Assembly: GCA_043228905.1 (NCBI GenBank)
Contig: JBHGNT010000003.1
Location: 25,606,001-25,670,000 of the forward strand
Source of the DNA: Azolla caroliniana
Lineage: Eukaryota > Polypodiophyta
Direction: 5' to 3'
Length of the DNA: 64,000 nucleotides
The notes under the pieces are model-generated. The model did no database searches. It saw only the letters and a list, made by a program, of their open reading frames with translations, and had not been told where the DNA came from. This document shows, in pieces, positions 25,776 through 36,298 of this stretch (positions are counted from its first letter, which is position 1; each line of letters opens with the position of its first letter). Made by a program: the position numbers and the translations under genes.

Positions 25776-26174
25776 TATGTGGTTGGGCAACCACATTTAG
25801 CATACATATAAATCACATGGAAGTCACTTTTTTTGGGCGTATATGAGAAGTACGCATGTTTATGTCAAATACTTGTTATTTATTTATTCGTTCACTTATT
25901 CCATTGACACCCCCTCGTAAACTATTTAGTTGGTAGTCTCCATAGGCCCGAGATTTCACATTGGTGTATCCAACTTAATCAAAGAATGCAATCTGCTTTG
26001 TAGAATCTACAAACCATCATCACTTGCTAAAGTTCATTGGGAGTTATGTATGGTTGTCAAGGACAACATTCTTTCTTAATTGTGTGTATAAACAAGTAAG
26101 TATATATTCATTCATCTTACATGTGTGCATAAAAGCACAAGGTTAACTATCCCTGATTGCATGGAATCGGTTGA

Positions 26175-26312
26175 TGTGTTCACTCTATCAATTGTCATTC
26201 CCTTCTTATCCTTTCTTGATGATGATGGATTGTGAGGTTTATGTAGTCACTCTATCAATTGTCATTCCCTACTCTTATCCTTTCTTGATGATGATGATGG
26301 ATTGTCATACAT
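26175..26312. repeat. Two-copy tandem repeat beside the inverted-repeat element
   Basis: The phrase cactctatcaattgtcattc...tcctttcttgatgatgatg is present from about 26181 and again from about 26248 (period about 67-70 bases), near-identical apart from one extra GAT and a CTA insertion. Confidence 0.9.
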
Positions 26313-26353
26313 AACGCGGGCGATCTTAACAAACAAAATCGTGGTATTATATA

Positions 26354-27707
26354 TCCCACATACAAACGCGATGTAGACCTCGTCTTATAAAAACCAAATG
26401 TAGGGCTGCAGGCAATCTCATCGGGATGGCGTGGGTTGAGCACAGAGCGAACTATTCTTTCGCCTTTTACTAAAGAATACCGTGTGTTCCTCCTACAACA
26501 AATGCCCTAACCCTAATTTTTAGAAGTGGGAGGCTCCTCTGTACCCCAGATGGAGCTTCCCACCATACAAATGCCAATACAAATACCTCAATGGAGCTTC
26601 CCACCATACAAATGCTTAACAAACAAAATGCCACAGAGCTGTAGAACTTGATAATGTAGTTCCATTATCAGGCTTATAGTAAGTTTTCGTAGTCTGACTC
26701 TGGTGAAAACTCGACATCTTAGTTCGTTTATTCAGGTCTGCATAATGTAGTTTCATTATCAGGCTTATAGTATGTTTTCGTAGTCCGACTTCTGACGGTA
26801 AAACTCGACATTTGAGTTCGTTTATTCAGGCCTGCAGAAAATCCTTTGTATTTTTCAGTTCCAAAGGCGTACAGATATAGATGAATGAACCACCTTGTGG
26901 AGTCTCTTCAGCGGTGGTTAAATTGGGAAGAGGTTCCTTTCCAACTTCTGTGGAGATATGATTAAAGATATTAGAATCATGAGGTCTCAAACATTGTCTT
27001 GGATTTAGGTTCCTTTCCAACTTCTGTGGAGATATGATGAAAGATATTAGAATCATGAGGTCTCAAACATTGTCTCGTTGAGGAGCTATCAGAGATATAT
27101 AGATTAGACATACATCAAGGCTACCATTGAATGGTCGTCATGTGTAGTCTCTTTTGAAACTTCCTGGAAACTATCCTTCATCTATCTTCTACTTCAATTT
27201 ATTTTGCTGAAAGGCAAAACCCGCAAGGCTGTGAGTTTAGAGTTATATATCCAGAACGTGATCGAATTGTAGCAGATTCAGAAGTAGAGGGGCTTTGTTA
27301 TGCACTTGTGTCGTTTCACAGCAAAGTTTCTTAGTAATTTTGACATGGCGAACGAGAGAACGACAGCAATAGAAATCTTCCTGGTCGAAATTAGCGGTCA
27401 ACATGATTATACAAACTGTAGGATGGGATGGGATGATCTACACAAACTGTAGGGAAGATTTTAGCTACATTGAGGTATTTGTATTGGCATTTGTATGGTG
27501 GGAAGCTCCATCTGGGGTACAGAGGAGCCTCCCACTTCTAAAAATTAGGGTTAGGGCGTTTGTTGCAGGAGGAGCACACGGTATTCTTTAGTAAAAGGCG
27601 AAAGAATAGTTCGCTCTGTGCTCAACCCACGCCATCCCGATGAGATTGCATACAGGCCTACATTTGGTTTTTATAAGACGAGGTCTACATCGTGTTTGTA
27701 TGTGGGA
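26354..27707. mobile_element. 1.35 kb element with 237-base terminal inverted repeats (MULE-like, non-autonomous)
   Basis: The left arm (26354-26590) begins tcccacatacaaacgcgatg; the right arm (27471-27707) is its inverted complement, ending gtgtttgtatgtggga. Both arms have the same length and differ at only a few bases and one gap. The 880-base interior has tandem duplications but no recognised transposase. Long inverted repeats and a small interior fit a non-autonomous Mutator-like or foldback element. No convincing 9-base target duplication is visible (left tattatata, right caaatatat), so the exact ends and superfamily are uncertain. Confidence 0.8.
26645..27080. repeat. Two internal tandem duplications in the inverted-repeat element
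   Basis: First pair: attatcaggcttatagta...cgtttattcaggtctgca at about 26655-26742 and again to 26835. Second pair: tcctttccaacttctgtgga...tctcaaacattgtct at about 26933-26998 and 27009-27074, period about 76. Both pairs are over 90 percent alike by eye. Confidence 0.88.
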
Positions 27708-29496
27708 CAAATATATGTAAGTCACACATTCAAAGAGAAGAAGGAGAAGGTGTCACTCCACGTATCATTCATTCGTTCTCGCATCATATGTACATACATA
27801 CCTCTCTTCCTCTTTTTAGTTCTATCTCTTTGCATGGTTGGTAATGATAGTAGCATTGCCTCTCTGCTTGCCACCAACCTTCACATCCATGGCACGACGA
27901 TTCAATTATCGGGTCCAATGACCTGTGGCTATTATCTGGGCTAGTGGCCCATCATACTGATGGAATTGCTCTCGACCTATTGTGGCATGCAGGAGCAGGC
28001 TCATGGTTTTCATCCGCTTGAGATCGATTCCTATATGGTAGGCTATGAATTTTCTTGCTTCTAGGGCTTTGGGGTTGCCCTATCGAGGTTATGTATGATA
28101 TATCCTCACATTTACCGTTCTTCTTGTTTATGCACGATAGGAACATATATTTATTTTTCCCATCCTTGATATCGTAGAGGAAGAAGTGAGGGCAGGAGGC
28201 TATATTATGTACTGCATGCAATCGACTCATGTTGGTCTCGTGCTTATGCACATAGCCTACGGTTGTTCATTCACAATGACATATTTTTGTCTTCATTTTG
28301 TACCTAAGTGCTTGTTATATCATCTCGATAACCTTATGAGAGACGATAAATGTTCAAACCTCATTGTTTGTAGAGTGCACGAGGGTTCTCTATGAACCTC
28401 TGATGTTCATGATAACAAATATCTAATGTAGGTTTCTCCCATTCTAGATACGCAAAATCATATTATTCACAAACCTTTTTTGAAATCAAACATATATACT
28501 ATATTGAATGTACCTCCCATGCAAAACGTATGTAAAAATGGAGAGGATCGATGTTTCTCTTGTTCTTCTTTTTGCAATGTAGTCCTACAAAAACTTACCA
28601 AGAAACAACCAATATGTCTTCCACGTGCTCTCAACTTTTCTTTTGCTTTGATCACCAAGAATATCACTTCTATGCCTCCCCATGATAGCCATGTCAAATT
28701 CTATCACACGCCTTGAAGATGCTTTACCAATTGTTGATGTCATCATTGCACGTGATGATATAATATATCTTCAACTTTTTCCATCACTTTCACGGTGTCT
28801 ACCTTCACTTTATGTTGAAAAAATTTGAACTTCTATGTAGGTCACTCCCGTTGGACGTTAAAAAGATATCTATTTATATATATTGCTAGCAACTTCCACA
28901 TCGTTGATTGACTTATGGTTATCAAATAATAGGCAAACAACATACTCTTGGTAATAGTTGATGAGATGCATATTGGTTTGGTTTTCCACACCATCAACAA
29001 TCAACCCTTGCAGTATGTTATTCTTGTTGGATGTTAAAAAGATATCTATATCTATATATATATTGCTAGTAACTTTCATATCGTTGATTGAATCATTGTT
29101 ATCAAATAATAGGTGAACTACAGACTCCTAGTTATGGTCGATGTGATGCATATTGGTTTGGCTTTTCACACCATTACCAATTAATTGGTTTCTTGTTAGA
29201 CAAATTTGAAAAAGAAAGGCGTTTTGGGCTGCATCCTTTTTACCCTAAAAAGGTCATACATGCTACAAATAATACTCTCGGAACACACACTACAAATAAA
29301 ACCCAATCTGAGCCGTCGATTCTCGCAGACCCCACCAATTTAGACCGTTGATTCTCTGCACAGTGTACCAGTTTTATTCACAGAAGACAGAAAGAAGCTG
29401 ATACTTCACGCACAAGATTTCATCTCTTTTCTCTACGTTCCTTTTCTATTTCCGATCTGCTTCTGCTTCTTCTTCTTCTTCTTCTTCTGCGCGGCG
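27708..29496. repeat. Intergenic with a two-copy, about 178-base tandem duplication (28858-29195)
   Basis: The upstream flank of RPN12. From 28858 the phrase aaaaagatatctatttatat...gatgcatattggtttggttt...cacaccat recurs from about 29036 with moderate divergence. No gene was recognised elsewhere in this stretch. A (CTT)n tract at 29463-29488 lies in the presumed RPN12 leader. Confidence 0.75.
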
Positions 29497-32400
29497 ATGG
29501 AGTCGAAGATCGAACAGACGCAGGTCCTCTTCGAGAAGTTCAAAGCTTCGTTCAATCGCAAGGACTTCGAAACTTGTTGTACGTTGCTCTCTCAGCTTAA
29601 GGTGAGTTTTGTTTACACAGTTTCCTCCTCCTCTTCCCTTCCTCGCTCCCGTTTATGCACCGGTTCCTCCCGTTAGCTAATGTCATTTCAGCTATCGGAA
29701 ATCAACAAACGAGAACGTCTACGATCGAGTATTTCAATTCCTGTAAATCAAAAGAACGAAATACCTCGAATAGCATAGGCAATGAAGATTAGTTCAGTTC
29801 TTGGAAATGGAAAGAGGTGGAAATTATTCGAGGAATATATCAGTTCTTGGAAATACAAAGAAGCTGGGAAAAGGCATTTGATAGGATACTCAATTCAGCA
29901 TTGGCAATCAAAAGGATAGGAATTATCTTCTTATACATAGGTTTGGTAATATGGAAAAGAGAATCTTTGATTATCCAGATTTGGTGTTTGATCTCAGTTC
30001 TTGGATATGAAAAAGAAGAATAACCCGTTGAGGAATGGTGCTTTATATTTAGTTATTGTAAATCATAAGAAGATAATTGTTTAATGGACTGGTATAATGT
30101 GTGATCGAGTCCTATCTAGAACCTGTATTCTGATTAGGTTTCTTGAAGGAATCATCTGGCCTGCTATGATCTTGGAATTTATTATATACAATTGTTAAAA
30201 TGACTTCCCTTTAGCTTCATCACACGAAGGATGCACTCCAGAGCATAGTTTTTAAAGAAATGCTTGGATTGGCTGCCTACACCTCTGAAAGTGAAAGCAT
30301 CTGCAGATGTTGGAAATCAAATTTCATTTGTATCTGCTGGTGCCGTTTCTGAATGGCCAAGTATTGCCTTCGATTTTTGTGAATGCTTAGCATAAATGCT
30401 TTTTTGCTATGTCATCACATGAAAAGAACTTGAATTCAACATGAGTGAACTCAAAGTTGTTGTCCTGCTCGATGATGGGCAAACCTATCATAACAAGAGG
30501 GAGCACCAGTCCTATGAGCAGCAAATTTGGGGTTGAGTTATTTGCTAATCCAATATCAAGACATGGAGGCAGAGGAATTCAGATTCGGGTGATATCTGGC
30601 TTGAAATTTGCAAAAAAATGGAATTGGAGAAACTGTAGATTGAAACAGAGGCAAATTGTATCAGTGATTGGAAATGGGGCAAACTGAATAATGAAATTGG
30701 AGTATGTTTGGGTCGTGAGGCTTAGCATGTATATGATCACCATGGTGGAAGTTTTCATTAAAAACAAGTCACTTAACTCTTTCTTGGATGATGACATCAA
30801 GGTATCAAAAGAATAAACATCAAGGGATTTGTCTCTATGGATGATGACATTTTCTTTGGCTAAAAGGTATTTTCTGGGGTCAGAAGATCAGTCCATACTT
30901 TTTCATACCCCTATCACTTGTCAAATGGTTTACGTATGAGAAACCTATGAATTAGAGGCATCTGATAGGACTCTGAATATGTAGTCTGTGTCTCATTGTC
31001 TCTTTCTCTCTCTCTTTTGGAAGGATGTAGCAATGGAAGTCTTCAGCAATTTCCATATCTTCCTTTCTCACTTTGACATCCCTATTCATTATTTTTTGCT
31101 AATAATATATTTTAATATTATTTTTCAGGTTAAACTTACCGAATTTCAAAGTCTTCCTCCATTGTTCAGGCAGACACCAACAGCAGTGCAAGAGCTTGTT
31201 CTTGCCAGTAGGGGTTATTTTTATTTGTTTTTCCGTAGTTGTGTATATCGACTTTCTGCTAACTATTCAGGGTGTGTTAGGGAGCATCTTGGAACATGCG
31301 GTTGTATTGAGTATAATGACTGAAGATCAGGAAGCCTTTGAAAGACACTTTCTACAGCTCAAACCATTTTATTGTGATGCAAGGTCTGTGATTGGTGTGG
31401 AACTGTTAGTCATAACTGTAATATATGTCGTAAAATTGTCCTCATGATGTCCATCTACTTTAAAAATTCAAGATTTCTGACAATTCCCCAGCCTTATTAT
31501 TACACTTTGTGTTGATTCATGTTGTTTTTTTACTTCCTTCCTCATTGGAAAAAGATGGTTGTAAAGCCCAGTCCAATAACCCATAGAAACTTGTGGAATT
31601 TGTTTGAAGTGTGGATTGATGCTCTTACCACTTGTGTATAAAACTTCCTTAATGCCATCAGATAAATTCTATTTATGCTGTCTTAAATGATGTCAGTTCT
31701 CTATTGTAACAAACCTTCCTTTAATTATTTTTGCAGAAGCCTGATTCCTTTATCTTCAGAAGAATATCCAATCCTTGGCCTCAACTTGTTGAGATTACTA
31801 GTGCAGAACAGGATTGCTGAGTTCCATACAGAGCTAGAACTTCTTTCTTCTGAGGCATTGGAAAACCCTTGCATCAAGTATGCTGTTGAGCTAGAGCAGT
31901 CATTCATGGAGGGTGCATATAATCGTGTCTTGAGCGCACGACAAGCTGTTCCTCATAAAACATATGAATATTTCATGGATCTTCTAGCTAAAACAGTCAG
32001 GTATACCTTATATATCTTTATAAATTTGTTCACGTGTGGATTATAGATGCTAACCTTATGTTTTTTGTTCCAAAAAAACTAACCGTATGTTTTGGATACT
32101 GTAGGGATGAAATTGCAGGATGCAGTGAAAAGGTGTATGACTATTTATCTTTTGCTGATGCTAAGAAAATGTTGATGTTTTCTTCTGATCAAGAGCTCTT
32201 GACATATGCTGAAGAGGTACATTTGCCTTTCTGTTCCTGATTTAGATTGTGGAATTAGAAGGGCTAATAGACCAGGCTTGTTTTCCTGAACAAAGATTGT
32301 TCGACTAAAAGTGTATGGTTAGATGTGCAATACCTGGTTCTCCATTGTTACTTTCCAAGCAGGCCTGTTACTGAAACACATGAAGGTGTCCATCTATAGC

Positions 32401-32757
32401 TCAATGTAACAGTGAGAGATTCACCGTAATTTCTTTCCCTATTTTAACTCATCGGGAGTTTGACCCCTACATTGATTTGTTTGGTCATATAATCAGAATT
32501 TATCATGGGCTTTTTGATATATATATTTTTGTCTAAATGTGGTGCTCTTAGACAGCCATATCATCTATATTTTGGTTTTCGAAGGGGCCATTTTTTTAAT
32601 ATTCTACTTTCATATGCAGGAACACCCTGAATGGGAAATTCAGAATGGTTCGGTATATTTTCAGAAAGTGAAAGAGGTTGTGCACAAAGAGATTCCTTCA
32701 TTACAACTCATAAATCAGACCTTAGGTTATGCAAGGGAATTGGAACGCATTGTATAA
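29497..32757 (+). CDS. RPN12: 26S proteasome non-ATPase regulatory subunit 8 (RPN12), six exons
   Basis: Exons: 29497-29601, 31129-31207, 31281-31383, 31737-32000, 32105-32216, 32620-32757; 801 nt, 266 residues, the same length as Arabidopsis RPN12A. RPN12 is a PCI-domain subunit of the proteasome lid and is the last to join during lid assembly. Clear matches include TEDQEAFERHFLQLKPFY, LGLNLLRLLVQNRIAEFHTE, ELEQSFMEGAYNRVLSARQ, FSSDQELLTYAEEEHPEWE and the conserved C terminus SLQLINQTLGYARELERIV. The split Arg codons at three junctions close correctly. Intron 1 is long (1.5 kb) and carries a loose run of cagttcttggaaat-type repeats between about 29735 and 30015. Expression is expected to be constitutive; no regulatory site was identified. 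Confidence 0.96.
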
Positions 32758-34144
32758 CACTTCATGATACATACATCCAATTCTGCCACAACAAGAATTC
32801 AAAGCAATGTTGCACATGCCTGTTATTAAAAGTTTGGATCTTGAGAGAGGATCTGCCATTATTCATTTTCAAAAATATTTCTGTTTTAAGGCTTCAGAAG
32901 TGAACTTCTTTAACACATTTTAACAAGAATGATAAAACTTGACTTTGTGCTGAATCAAAATTACTAATATCTTCTGTCGTACCTTCACTCGATCTATTTA
33001 GACTTACTCTATTTCCATTATTATAATCAAAATTACTAATATCTTCTGCCTATGATGTTCCATTTCCATTATTATAATCATTTTTACATGTTTATTATGT
33101 TGTCTTATTCAGTTTTCTATTTTGCTTGTACTGTCTTGTACTTGTACTTTATTTAGTTCTTTCTTTTGTCTATTAAAATTTGATATAGCAACTGGTGATA
33201 TATATGTTATTCATAATGTATTATGTTTGAAAGGGTTTTTTTTATCATTCCCTCTGTTGAAATTATCACAATTGTTCAACATATCTTCTAAATAACAGAG
33301 GTGGTTGAATTATATTCAAAGCTCTTGTCAATTTCAGATGATATTCAAAGCTCTTGTTAATTTCTATCCAATTCTTCTGTCTCTGTTTATTGTGAAATTA
33401 TTCAAATATCTGAATGTGGATGGTCAAAATTTCATATGGTTGTGGAAGTCGGATGAGACTTATTGTGTTTTGGGCATCTAGTTGGTTTAATAGGCAAAAA
33501 ATAAAAGAAAAACATATGTTAACTAAAACAATATTATGGTTCGGCATTAACTCAGTTATATCGTAGAAGGTATATCTAGTCAGTTTCATAGGAAAAGGTA
33601 AAAGAAAAACATTTGGTATCTCTAAAATAGTTATGGGTTATAACGTCTATCTCATATGTATATGTGAGACTGGGAATGCACCTGAATATACTAGGCTGTG
33701 AGATTGAAAGTATGGTTTTCGTATGGAGTGGGAACAGAAATGAGATGAGCCAATCATCATTGCCGGAAGGCTGTTGAGTACCTTTTGGGACATTGTTATT
33801 ATGCCTTTCATTAGTAGCATCTTTGAAGGGTAATTCAAGTGATTGTCATTGCTATGATTTAGCTTACATGGTGTATTCGCAATATCTTTTAAAGAATGTT
33901 AAAGTTTGTGTTTTCTATTCCACCATATGGCTAGTTTCCATGATTTTGAGTTTTGATAGCAAATTTGAGCACAACTTATTGTGAACATTGCATGTCAAAG
34001 AGTAACTTAATGCTTCTTGATGTTTGAATGGTTGGATTTTGGCAAGGTTGTTACATTTGGCTTGCACTACAATGCCTCGTTTTAAGTTAATTTATTTGTT
34101 GTCCCATTCTTGAGGTTTGTCTTAGCCGTTTTTTTGAGCTTTCA
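32758..34144. other. RPN12 3' flank, no recognised gene
   Basis: AT-rich. A short duplicated phrase (caaaattactaatatcttct near 32957 and 33028, with tttccattattataatca nearby) is present. No protein domain was seen. Confidence 0.55.
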
Positions 34145-34402
34145 CCATGATAACAAATTTGAACTCGAGAGAGGTTGATCATAGATAATAACATTGAACT
34201 TCTAATTTAATCACTATCTCATTTTGTTGACCATGATAACAAATTTGAACTAGGGAGAGGTTGATCATAGATCATAACATTGAACTTCTAAATTTATCAC
34301 TATCTCATTTTGTTGACCATGATAACAAATTTGAACTAGAGAGACGTTGATCATAGATCATAACATTGAACTTCTAAATTAATCACTGTCTCATTTTGTT
34401 GA
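34145..34402. repeat. 86-base tandem repeat, three copies
   Basis: The unit beginning ccatgataacaaatttgaac starts at 34145, 34231 and 34317, exactly 86 bases apart, ending tctcattttgttga. The copies are about 95 percent alike. Confidence 0.95.
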
Positions 34403-34680
34403 GAACGAATTGAATTTGGTTAATTCTCAAGCATTAGGTACTTGTTGAATTGATTTGTTTAAAAATTAGGCTACACCTCTTCAATGAGGTATCCATGTCT
34501 TGTAGCGCGTAGGCACATGTTTCTAAAGTGTCATTCTACATGGTACTTTCTATGTGCTTACAACACTTACCATGTTTGGTCATAAATGTTGGCCAACTAC
34601 TGAATCTAATGGTTGGGCATTAAATTATATTGTGGAGCACCAAAACGAAATATAATTGATGTAACATGTCTGTAACAACA

Positions 34681-34840
34681 TTTGTGATCATATTCTGAAA
34701 TGTTCCCACGCAATGATTAAGTGATACAAGGACAAGTGTGGGCAATGACTAGTCACTACATTTGTGATCATATTCTGAAACGTCCCTACACAATGATTAA
34801 GAGATACAAGGACAATTGTGGGCAATGACTAGTCATTGAT
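34681..34840. repeat. 80-base tandem repeat, two copies
   Basis: The phrase tttgtgatcatattctgaaa through gggcaatgactagtca starts at 34681 and 34761. No gene lies between here and the galactinol synthase leader. Confidence 0.93.
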
Positions 34841-35469
34841 ATTAGGGGTGGCTTATGAACATTGTGACAATTCTCTTGTTTGTTGGGTTTGTTTATGCTA
34901 CCTCATAGACTACCTTACCTAAAGGTAACAACAATGTAGACACAATGTCGGGGACATCTACGTAAAACAACATTGGCCAAATCATGGCATATACATGGGT
35001 GTTACGTCCAAGACTAGTACTAAAAAAATAGATGTAATTATGATACTCAACATGAAAACCACCAACTCCATCTTAGCAAGTGATCATGACAACACACACC
35101 AGACTTGTTCTCTCAAGTAGAAATTTGATAGGGTTGCTCAAATCGTTTGAGAATATGATCCCAAGCAAACAAATTTGATAGGGTTGCTCACATAAGATCC
35201 CAAGCAAACAAATTTATCGTTGGATCAGTGCAGAACCCATGATCACAATAATACATGTTCATGAAACAATGCACACAAGAGCTCATCTGTGATGTTTCGA
35301 TTCTACAAACTCCGGATAGGATACTCCCTTGCGATGAACCGCATTGCTTGTACTTCTCTGGACCTTGGAGATCACGATGATGCACATTGGCCAGTTTAGT
35401 AACGTGAGGCATAAGCACATATTCTGGGCTCCACGGCTAGAGACCGGAGACTAGTTAGTGTTGCTTGAA

Positions 35470-35545
35470 TCAAATCCGCTCGATTCGAATGGAACGGAAC
35501 CGATCCGATCCGATTCGAACGGAATGGAACTGATCCGGTCTGTCC
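35470..35545. repeat. Short tandem duplication rich in GATCCG/GATTCGAA
   Basis: The phrase gattcgaatggaacggaacc-gatccg (35481-) recurs as gattcgaacggaatggaact-gatccg (35511-). A small local duplication with unusually high CpG for this region. Confidence 0.75.
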
Positions 35546-35639
35546 CTTTCGGTTTTGTTTTCTGTTTTGAGTGTGAAAGGTGTTGCAAAACCCAGAATAG
35601 AAAGGAAAAAATAAGCAGTGAGTGATTGATAATGCAGAG

Positions 35640-35833
35640 ATGAAAGAAGTTGGCAAAAGCTTCTGGAAGAAGAAGACGACGCTTCTGGGCGATTTCTTCT
35701 TCTTCTTCTTCTTCTTCTTCTTCTTCTTCTTTCGTTCAACATTCTACTATATATCAACACAATCCTTCTTTAGAACCTCCCTCGATTTCTTTCCCGTTTA
35801 GTGGTGGAGATAAATCTCTGTGTACTATTCCAT
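35640..35833 (+). other. Possible 5' UTR exon of galactinol synthase
   Basis: A (TTC)n-containing stretch ends at CCAT/GTATGT (donor at 35834), and the coding exon is preceded by a good acceptor, TTTTACAG/CATCAATATC, at 36288, 10 bases before the ATG. Joining them gives a stop upstream in the coding frame, so no N-terminal extension is made. A leader intron is the simplest reading. The left limit is a guess. Confidence 0.35.
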
Positions 35834-36203
35834 GTATGTTTCTCTAGTGTTCATGTCATTGCTTAGTGACGCGTACCTGCTACAATTACCGGAATTGTCG
35901 TAATTCATTCGAGCGACATCTTTGCATTCTCTAATGTTGATGTTTAAACAGAGATTTCATGTGCTAAAAAAGCCTTATTGAGCTCATTCCTTCAGCCATT
36001 ATAAATAATCAAGTAATTTATTCGTCAAAGCTTCCAATCATTTGTTATGTTTTACATCATTTACACAGACAAGTCGACATGCTTTTGGTCTTGTTTGTGG
36101 AGAAACCCTAGATCCTCAAAATGTCTTGTGCTCTTTCTGGAAACATAATATTGTCCAGAATTAAGCTTTCATTCATCTATCTACATATATATACATATGT
36201 ATA

Positions 36204-36220
36204 AACCCCTAAACCCTAAC
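36204..36220 (+). promoter_or_regulatory. Telo-box upstream of galactinol synthase
   Basis: Two adjacent units, AAACCCCT AAACCCTAAC, lie about 80 bases 5' of the start codon, in the presumed leader intron. A second AAACCCTAG lies near 36113. The function is inferred from telo-boxes elsewhere in plants. Confidence 0.4.
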
Positions 36221-36298
36221 GGTGCAATAATCCTGGCATACTAACTGACTATGTGACAGACTAAGAAGTGTAAGCTCACCTTTTACAGCATCAATATC

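Noticed and set aside
26255-27944. Two similar ORFs starting MLNPRHPDEIA on opposite strands, as a protein pair
   Set aside because: They are the two arms of the inverted-repeat element, not genes.
35650-35847. Ser-rich 65-codon ORF as a separate gene
   Set aside because: Made by a (TTC)n tract, with no domain; better explained as leader sequence ahead of galactinol synthase.
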